Positions 17,101 to 23,052 of a DNA stretch of 23,052 nt are shown here, one piece after another. The notes beneath the pieces are model-generated. The model was not told where the DNA came from and ran no database searches. It was given only the letters and a program-made list of their open reading frames with translations. The number at the start of each line of letters is the position of its first letter. Position 1 is the stretch's first letter. A program made the translations under genes and the position numbers. Location of the stretch: contig CAUDNR010004567.1 in assembly GCA_958430865.1 (NCBI GenBank), positions 23,326 to 46,377 of the forward strand, given 5' to 3'. Source of the DNA: Entrophospora sp. SA101. Lineage: Eukaryota > Glomeromycota > Glomeromycetes > Entrophosporales > Entrophosporaceae.

Positions 17101-19186
17101 TCATGTGGGTGGCAACCGCAACATGTAACCACTGAGTGGGTTATCAGAAAGAAGTTTGTAAGTTTTTGCAATCTTGAGTTTCTGTATAACATTCAATACA
17201 TTGGATAATTCATTTCTAAAAGAAAGCATGACCTCAATAATATCATACAAATAGCATAAGTCTAACACTCTTCTTGGCAATGAGAACTGGAAAAACGTTT
17301 TTTTGCAATATAGTCCACGACCAACAATATATGCAGTTGAAATAGTGCAATTATATTCTATAAATAACAAATTACGTGTTAAATTTCAAAAGTGTAAAAT
17401 AACAAAAATAACAATTGCAACAGAAAGGGCAAAACTTTACTTTCATCAGTTTGAAAACCGAATACTCTGAGTTTCTTAGCAACCTCAATATCACACATTT
17501 TATAATCTTCCAGATGGTCATTGGGCACGTCAATCATGCACCGTTCAAGTTTTACTTTATCTCCCTCTGCATGTCTCTTTGGAAGACGGGATGGTGCTCC
17601 GGATAGCTCAAAAATAAGAAGTTCTTTATCATCTAGATTGACGAGAGATCCTATACCATCAGCTTTTGAACCAATTCTACGTCTTTTGCCTTCTTCGAGA
17701 TGTAAATTTCGGCGGTTTGCTGAGGGCACGCTTGAAATTTCACCCCTACAATCAAAAAGAAAGAGTTATTAACCACAGAAACAAGCCATCAAAAAAAAAG
17801 TTGCTTACCAAGTTATATCCATATTTTTGAATATAAAAATAAAAGGCTCAATTATGGGTTCAATAAAACGTACACGAAATGTTGACTCGGTGCCTGGTCG
17901 TTGTGCAAAATATCCTGGTCGGTTCTCGAAACAAAAAAATACTATCATTATGGTATTATTAGTTAAGGGTAATTTCGGTTCTTCATACAATAAAATTATA
18001 CCAACAGCACTTACAAATGATCCACAACTTTACGAGTGTATCTATCTTCTTCCGAAGTTACTTTTTTATATGACTCAAATGATTCACGAATTTTTTCGAT
18101 ATTCGTTTCTTTCAAATAGCAGTCAAATTGTTCTTCAACAGATTTAGGCAATTTTATTGATGGTGATTGTGATTCAGAAATAATTTTTAACCACTCTTCA
18201 ACTGTAAAGAATGGAGGTCTCTTTTGTTCTGTTGCATTATCAAGGTCGATAATGTCTGCAAAATATTCTTCTCTATATAGAAGAATAATAAATGTGAATA
18301 AGTCTATAATGTTAAATTGCAAGAAGCCATTACTCACTCTTCGGATTGTTCTTCATCACTATTAAAGCCCTCTGTATACAATTCATCTTGATTATCATCT
18401 TTAGATTTGGGGATTGAATCATTTCTATTTTCGACCAGAACATCTTGGAGTCGATCTTCTTTGGATTTAGGAATTAAATCGTTTCAATCTTCGACCTGAA
18501 TGTAAAGGTAAAGTATATTCTAAGCAGAAAAAATGGTGCGATGTGCAGAAAGTAAGTACTAACCAGTTCAGCAAATCCATTGAAGTGTAAAGAAAATAAT
18601 TTGTTCCCGAGCTTTCTTTTTTCAATGTCTTCCCAGAATTTGATGACAGCTTGAGATTTGGTTTCATTCTAAGTTAGAAAAGAATATATAAACAAAAATA
18701 ATCAAACAAGGGTCTCGATTTACTGCGGTACCAAGGCAGAAGATGATCTAACAGAAAACCGAGCTCCGTGAAAGATGGGGTAAAATCAGAGGATTATACC
18801 ACAAGATGAAAGCAGAGGATCACTGTGGCTCCCATCTTCCCGCTGATACCACTCTCCGAAAGCGGAGGAAAGCAGAGGATCTATTCCTGAGTCCAAAGCA
18901 TAGGATGAACGCAGGAGCGGTACCACCGTAAGCTCGCACAAATAAAATGCAAATACATAACCTTATAATTATGGACACTTTTATCTGCTAGTTTCTGAAT
19001 CCGTGCATCAGGATGATCTTTCGAGATGTCGGTAATTGCTTCAATTCAATCTCTGTGCGTTCTTTGTCTATCTGTGACAGCAATATTTAAAAAACATAAA
19101 TATTCGAGGAGGCGATTTGACACGTTGGGTTTCTCTAAAATCTTTACAACTGTGTTCCATTCTTCAGAAGCTTTGCGTTTTGACAT
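17101..19186 (-). pseudogene. E-x-SG-x-P family protein (possibly PD-(D/E)XK-like), 7 exons, two in-frame TGA
   Basis: Exons: 18962-19186, 18564-18668, 18338-18495, 18034-18272, 17809-17941, 17441-17745, 17101-17357; GT-AG throughout, total 1,422 nt, in frame to the final TGA. The start MSKRKASEEW is followed by helical, charged segments (KFWEDIEKRKLGNKLFSLHF; FTVEEWLKIISESQSP), an E-TF-V-EP block (ESTFRVRFIEPIIEPF), then SKADGIG and LLIFELSGAPSRLPKRHAEG, a D-IEVAKKLRVFGFQ segment and an amphipathic end. From memory, AM fungi have many proteins with this order and an EVSGPP-like motif; D...E-x-S resembles a PD-(D/E)XK core without the Lys. TGA interrupts at 19046-19048 and 18484-18486. In exon 3 it lies in a duplicated NDxIPKSK repeat where the sister copy has Arg. 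The exon 4 donor (GTAAAG, 18033) was chosen for phase; GTAAGT at 18014 would shift frame. Confidence 0.55.
18727..18930. repeat. GC-rich motif array inside intron 1
   Basis: The 293-nt first intron (18669-18961) contains a block far richer in G+C than its surroundings. AAAGCAGAGGAT occurs at 18809-18820 and 18869-18880, with variants AAGGCAGAAGAT (18733), AAATCAGAGGAT (about 18783), AAAGCGGAGG (18859) and AAAGCATAGGAT (18895). Between them TACCAC recurs at 18797, 18847 and 18921, and GGTACC marks both edges (18727-18732, about 18920). The two words alternate, giving units of about 50-75 bp. No coding frame and no tRNA-type B box are seen. Confidence 0.65.
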
Positions 19187-19207
19187 TTTTTTTTTATAAA
19201 TTACACA

Positions 19208-19372
19208 AAAGAAAAACATTTGGACCAATTTATTCGGTGACACAGAAAAAATGCATAAACGTCACGCGGGTTATTAAGGTCATCGAGCCATGCAATACTT
19301 AAACCACTTTTTAGTATGCTACAACGCAACAACTCTTCACCAATTAATCTATCCCGAATACTATTTAGTTGA
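19208..19372 (-). pseudogene. Gene fragment, paralogue of 16497-16781
   Basis: The minus-strand frame reads NLQLNSIRDRLIGEELLRCS and ILKSGLSIAWLDDL, ending at TAA about 19208. It matches DRLIGEELLRHSILASGLS in the remnant at 16497-16781. It lies 22 bp upstream of the start of the seven-exon gene on the same strand, so it may be the last exon of an upstream neighbour or debris from a tandem duplication. Confidence 0.4.
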
Positions 19373-19597
19373 AGATTGATTTTTATGCAACTTCATATAA
19401 CATGCAGAAAAACTGACACAAGAGGCTTGATTTATTGATAATATAGAAAAAAATACATCAGTTCGAGTGTGGCTAAACCAAACTCTACACATGTAAAAAA
19501 CTATTTAACTAGGTTTATGTAATTGAATATGTCCATCGGTACCATGATAACCACACGATGTTGCATATGCCCGCCGAATTGTTTTCTTGCTAGAACC

Positions 19598-20093
19598 ATG
19601 CTTAAAAACCAAAGTGCTTCAATAATTTTATCAAAAAAAAACCACATCTCCATCTCCAACCCCAACTCCAACTCCAATTCCGCTACATTGGATGCAATTA
19701 TAAAAAAATTAAAACGAGATAATTTAGCTATAAAAAACGAAATTGCAAGAATGCAAAAAGAATCAGAATGGAGAAGTGAAGTCCGAAGTCAAGGTTTATG
19801 TTACAGTATAGCCACTATATGACTGCCTTTGGCAAGTTTAGCATGTATTCCATGTGTTGATTAATATGGTGCATATTTCTTATTAGGGCAAGCATCTGTA
19901 AAAAGTCTCCAGTCCGAATATACAGAAGCAACCGAAACTCTTTGGGTTGAATTTACAACATTATTTAACGAAATAAGGAAAAAAGAAAAACGTTCCCCCA
20001 CAAAATTGTACTAGTAGTAGCAGTAATAGCAATAGAAATAATTTAAGTAACAGTAATATAATCTTAGACGATAATAGTAATGATGATAGCTAG
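19598..20093 (+). pseudogene. Coiled-coil protein, two exons, probable one-base lesion
   Basis: Exon 1 (19598-19793) starts MLKNQSASIILSKKNH, has a low-complexity ISISNPNSNSNS stretch and a coiled coil (LDAIIKKLKRDNLAIKNE). Donor GTTTAT at 19794; acceptor TTAG at 19886; phase 1 closes correctly. Exon 2 from 19887 reads QASVKSLQSEYTEATETL and LFNEIRKKEKRSPTKLY and stops at 20012-20014. One frame over, the same DNA continues TSSSSNSNRNNLSNSNII and LDDNSNDDS to TAG at 20091-20093. The acidic Ser/Asn-rich tail looks like real protein, so a base was probably lost or gained in the CCCCC run at about 19994. If not, the protein simply ends at 20014 with 107 residues. Function unknown. Confidence 0.5.
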
Positions 20094-20329
20094 TGTGGGG
20101 CGGGGAAAGGAACATTTCTTTACTGTGTAAAAGGCTTAGATATTAGGCAGACAACAGTTAAAATAGCACAGTTAATGATATGGAGTAGCAGGAAGGAACT
20201 CTCATTTTATGGGTTAGGGCTTGAGGAATTCCTCCCTTTTGACTTGCTACTCTATTATTGATTTTTTAGTTATATAATATGTATAATAAACATATACATA
20301 TAAGGGTTTATTAAAAAAATATGCAACAT
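20094..20329. other. Spacer with a short hairpin at 20183-20252
   Basis: GAGTAGCA (20183-20190) pairs with TGCTACTC (20245-20252); inside, AGGAAGGAACTCTC and GAGGAATTCCTCCC could extend the stem with bulges. It could be a small foldback or RNA structure; no flanking duplication was found. Otherwise nothing is recognised. Confidence 0.35.
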
Positions 20330-20726
20330 CTAATCTTGAAACCTGATAAACACTGTATCTTTACTCAAACTCTCTATCTTAAATGAATGATAATCTTCAG
20401 AGTATGACACATATATAAAATCCTTCTGCAGTTTTCGAACCTTTTTTGACTCACTGCAAATATCAATAATAGCTATACTCTTTGCATACTTAGCAATCTC
20501 TCTATATTCTCCTGCAGTTTCAAGCCCCCTATGTTGTTCAGCCATACCTTTCCCTTCTCTTAAGATTTTGATCACCCAGTTTAACTCATCCACATAGAAA
20601 TCAATATATCCATCACATATAAAAGTAGCACCTACATCACATGATAAAAAATAATGATCTCCAAGCTGACGTTGTCCAACTCTATAAAATTCTTTTTGCC
20701 ATGTTTGTTCTAGAAGGTAAATTCCA
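20330..20726 (-). pseudogene. Crinkler-type C-terminal nuclease-like domain, last exon
   Basis: After an acceptor-like AATCTCAG the frame reads GIYLLEQTWQKEFYRVG, then GDHYFLSCDVGATF, GYIDFYVDELNWVIKILREG, MAEQHRGLETAGEYREIAKY, AIIDICSES, then KDFIYVSYSEDYHSFKIESL to a stop at 20330. Order and spacing match the C-terminal domain of fungal Crinkler (CRN) proteins: QxEFYR, G-x-x-x-x-EV-x-x-x-G, GxIDFYI, W-x-IELLREG, H-RF-x-x-GxY, then a DYIILDFR-like and a F-x-D strand. That domain has been placed in the restriction-endonuclease (PD-(D/E)XK) superfamily. The Asp of IDF is kept (codon 20600-20602), but the acidic residue of IELLREG is Lys (codon 20567-20569), so catalysis is unlikely. No upstream exons (header, NTPase) were found, so it is probably a 5'-truncated copy. 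Confidence 0.65.
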
Positions 20727-20886
20727 CTGAGATTACAATGATTAAAACGGGTTTATATATTTTACAAAAATATGGCTATACAATTATAATTGTCTATTTA
20801 TATTTAAATTTCCAATATTCTTAATTCCTTTATATCTGTTAAAGAAAGACCTCATTAATAATCAATCATTAAAAATAATAAAAAAC
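20727..20886. other. AT-rich DNA upstream of the Crinkler fragment
   Basis: No upstream exon can be seen. It contains only AT-rich sequence up to the tandem duplication. Confidence 0.4.
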
Positions 20887-21253
20887 AATAATATATAAAT
20901 AACTTATTACTATTGAAATATTTTCTTTCTTCTGCAGTTTCATCGAAGAGGTAAATTATAATTTTAGTAATCATAATAATTATGTTATATTATTAGAAGA
21001 AAGGGAAAAATATTAAATCACAAAAGAATTTTCACACCTTTCTTATCAATAAGTAAAACAAAGATGTAATAATATATAAAGAACCTATTACTTGAAATAT
21101 TTTCTTTCTTCTGCAGTTTCATTGAAGAGATAAATTATAATTTTAGTAATCATAATAATTGTTATATTATTAGAAGAAAGGGAAAAAATATTAAATTTAC
21201 AAAAAGAATATACCTTTCTTATCAATATTTATTATAAATAAAACAAAGATGTA
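20887..21253. repeat. 181-bp tandem duplication, two copies
   Basis: AATAATATATAAATAACTTA at 20887 recurs as AATAATATATAAAGAACCTA at 21068. Downstream the copies share TTTTCTTTCTTCTGCAG, TTCAT-GAAGAG, AATTATAATTTTAGTAATC, TTATATTATTAGAAGAAAGG and AAAACAAAGATGTA. Differences are scattered substitutions and small indels. There is no coding frame across either copy. Confidence 0.8.
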
Positions 21254-21254
21254 T

Positions 21255-22110
21255 ATATATTAATATGTATCCTTTAATGAATTTTGCAATATCTTCCAAC
21301 GAAATCTTACAAAAACTTCTGCTAAGTTTGTTGGTAAGAACATAATTATATTAAAAAAATATATACTTGACTATTCATCTTAAAATAAATAAATATTAGT
21401 TTTTGTTTTTATTAGCTTTTATTATTTATTTAAAATGGCAATGTATTTAAAAACCAAATGTATAACTTCTAACCACTAATTATTTACCATTTCTTTATGA
21501 AACTATATCTAAAATTTTACAAGGCAATAAAATAAATCTCAAAGAATGTGTGTACAAAATATCATGTTCTTTGTTAAAAATTACGTGCATGACAAACAAA
21601 AAAGTTACTTTGATTTTAATACAGTCAGGATTATTACCAAATATGGAATTTCCAAATACTGTAAGGATAGACAATCTAGAAAACTTTTAGAAAAAAAAAC
21701 AAAACAAAAATGATTGGCTAATTTTATGCAGATCTTTTCTTTGAAAAAAATTGATAAATAAAATAAATTAAAAATAATGCTTTTTTATGAAGAAAACATG
21801 GCGAAGGCTTTATTAAATGGTCATATAACCTCCAAAATTTTATGTATTACGTTTATTTTTAACTGCTTTACAAATCTATCAAAAAATAATCAATAGCTTC
21901 AAATTATAATCATAAAATTACCATAAAAACACAATAACTTTTTTCATAATACTGATGAAATGTTTGAGTTATCAACCTGTTATTCATTCTTATTCGTCAG
22001 GAATCTTGTTATTAAAATTAATAAAATTAATAAATAGTATCATGAAATATATTATAGTTATAAATTAATTTGTAAGCTTTTTGGTATAAATAAAGCCTAT
22101 GCTAAATTTT
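21255..22110. other. AT-rich intergenic DNA, no gene
   Basis: Only short frames and poly-A/T tracts. One pogo-like half-end word, TACAGTCAGGATTATTACC, lies at about 21619, without a partner. Nothing else is supported. Confidence 0.45.
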
Positions 22111-22111
22111 G

Positions 22112-22139
<28 letters not shown>
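22112..22139. repeat. (TA)n microsatellite
   Basis: Uninterrupted alternating TA immediately left of the pogo/Tigger-like element. TA-rich DNA is the preferred target for such elements, so the insertion may have landed in the repeat. Confidence 0.85.
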
Positions 22140-22145
<6 letters not shown>

Positions 22146-22972
22146 GGCAACCCCGTTAATCCGAACCCCGTTAATCCGAACCCCGTTAATCCGAACCCCG
22201 TTAATCTGAAAACCCCGTTAAAATGAATAATTTTTAAAACACCAAAGCCAAACATATGTAAATTACCCCATTAATATGAATGTCACTAATAAAACTTTAT
22301 AAACCGTAAACCGAAGAAATTTTTAAGTTTTTTGAAGCCATTTATATGTAAAATTGTCCCATTAATCCAAATTTTTATAAACCGAAGTGAAATAAAAATT
22401 GGACCAATAATAATAATATACAAGTTATACAAATACATATGTATGTTGTGTGTGAAATTGAAATCTATAATTAAAATTTTGGGGTGGAATGTTTGGATAT
22501 GAAATTCTGATTGGCTAATTTGAATATGTGCAAATTCACAAATTTCATTTTCATGCACAACATGTACAAAAATTAATAACCAGGGTAGACTTTCCTCTAG
22601 TGCAAACAAGAGGAAAGAAAACATACACTTATAACAATCTCAAAAAATATAAATATGCATTGAAAAAAAAAAGACCAAATATAAAAAACAACCAGCTTGC
22701 ATCTAAATATAATGCCAGTAAATCTATTGTTTCTGAAATTCTAAAAAAGAGCAATTATTTTTTAGCATTGAATCCAAATCAATTCACTGCCAGAAAATGG
22801 ATAAAGGAAATTCTAAATCCTAAATTTTGATTTATTACCCTGTTTATCCAAATTAATTTATGACTCTAATAATAACTTCAGATTATAAAAAAAACCCATT
22901 AATCTGAAACCCCATTAATCTGAAGAAAAGTTCCTGCACAATTGCCTTCGGTTTAATGGGTTGCCTATGTAT
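22140..22972 (+). mobile_element. Non-autonomous pogo/Tigger-like transposon with iterated ends, about 0.83 kb
   Basis: The left end ACATAGGCAACCCCGTTAA and the reverse complement of the right end, ACATAGGCAACCCATTAA, are inverted repeats next to TA-rich flanks. Next to the left end CCCCGTTAATCCGAA is repeated head to tail at 22151, 22166, 22181 and 22196 (the last with TCTGAA), plus a degenerate fifth copy at 22213. Similar words (CCCCATTAATCTGAA) recur near the right end at about 22893-22924 in the same orientation as the left copies. The interior has one open frame, the HTH part of a CENP-B-type transposase. The catalytic domain is missing, so it depends on a partner transposase. Confidence 0.8.
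22528..22830 (+). pseudogene. CENP-B/Tigger-type helix-turn-helix, truncated transposase
   Basis: The reading contains VQTRGKKTYTYNNLKKYKYA, then NNQLASKYNASKSIVSEILK and SNYFLALNPNQFTARKWIKE, and stops at 22828-22830. This is the psq/CENP-B N-terminal HTH pattern of Tigger transposases (KRK-x-x-x, then QLAxKFxVSxSTISxILK, then W/Y-L). Normally it is followed by a second HTH and the DDE_1 domain; here the frame stops and the terminal repeat follows. The true start is uncertain: the part before RGKKTY looks non-conserved. It could still encode a protein that binds the element's ends. Confidence 0.7.
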
Positions 22973-23052
22973 ATATTATATTACTTCTTTACCTGCTTAT
23001 AATTAATTCACTATTATAATTGTTTTCATCATCACTTGTAAATAATTCTAAT
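22973..23052. other. Right flank, nothing recognised
   Basis: AT-rich sequence to the edge of the window. Confidence 0.4.

Noticed and set aside
17101..19186. Selenocysteine coding at the two TGA codons
   Set aside because: No SECIS-like structure was evident downstream, and the sister repeat has Arg at the position, which favours CGA-to-TGA mutation.
22151..22227. Short regular repeats that could be taken for a CRISPR array
   Set aside because: Units are 15 bp, directly abutting without spacers, next to a transposon end in a eukaryotic genome.
22286..22624. 112-residue minus-strand frame inside the pogo/Tigger element
   Set aside because: Hydrophobic AT-rich shadow frame, antisense to the helix-turn-helix frame over part of its length.

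Overview
The window reads as nuclear DNA from a very AT-rich, intron-rich fungus. Short GT-AG introns (about 60-110 nt), fungal housekeeping genes and lineage-expanded families together point to a Rhizophagus-like arbuscular mycorrhizal fungus (Glomeromycotina). The species is an inference; eukaryotic and fungal is directly supported by a fungal mitoribosomal protein gene and spliced gene models that keep frame across every intron.

Layout. Bases 1-5300 are mostly repeats and gene debris: a 251-bp TA-flanked MITE, a degenerate tandem repeat of roughly 60-bp units, the 3' end of a pogo/Tigger-type transposon, a decayed minus-strand gene, a 336-bp inverted-repeat element and an ATTCG-rich satellite. 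5352-6656 (-) is an intact four-exon sterol C-3 dehydrogenase gene (ERG26). 6660-10470 is transposon and pseudogene territory: a NUMOD4/HNH remnant, a complete-ended but dead Tc1 element (DD34E), an unidentified ORF pair, a pogo-like terminal repeat and a truncated CAF1/POP2 deadenylase pseudogene.

10782-15520 is the healthy core: MRP51 (-), the nine-exon CTU1/NCS6 tRNA thiolase gene (-), and divergently UBXN1 (+, ten exons). CTU1 and UBXN1 share a 257-bp intergenic promoter that carries a palindromic TATA module, also found far away at 959-986. I could splice both genes to complete proteins with all phases consistent.

15850-20730 holds accessory genes, mostly damaged: a small frameshifted plus-strand gene; a seven-exon minus-strand gene of an E-x-SG-x-P (possibly PD-(D/E)XK-like) family with two in-frame TGA codons and a GC-rich motif array in its first intron; two paralogous minus-strand fragments flanking it; a coiled-coil gene (+) with a likely one-base lesion; and the C-terminal nuclease-like part of a Crinkler-type protein (-) with a replaced catalytic acidic residue. 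20730-23052 is AT-rich non-coding DNA with a 181-bp tandem duplication, a (TA)n tract and a non-autonomous pogo/Tigger element that keeps only the DNA-binding half of its transposase and carries 15-bp repeats at its left end.

The functional genes cover sterol synthesis, mitochondrial translation, tRNA wobble-uridine thiolation and p97/ubiquitin biology. They look like independent housekeeping genes rather than a pathway cluster. I see no convincing new multi-gene system; the most unusual items are the shared palindromic TATA module, the intronic GC-rich array and the TGA-interrupted gene.
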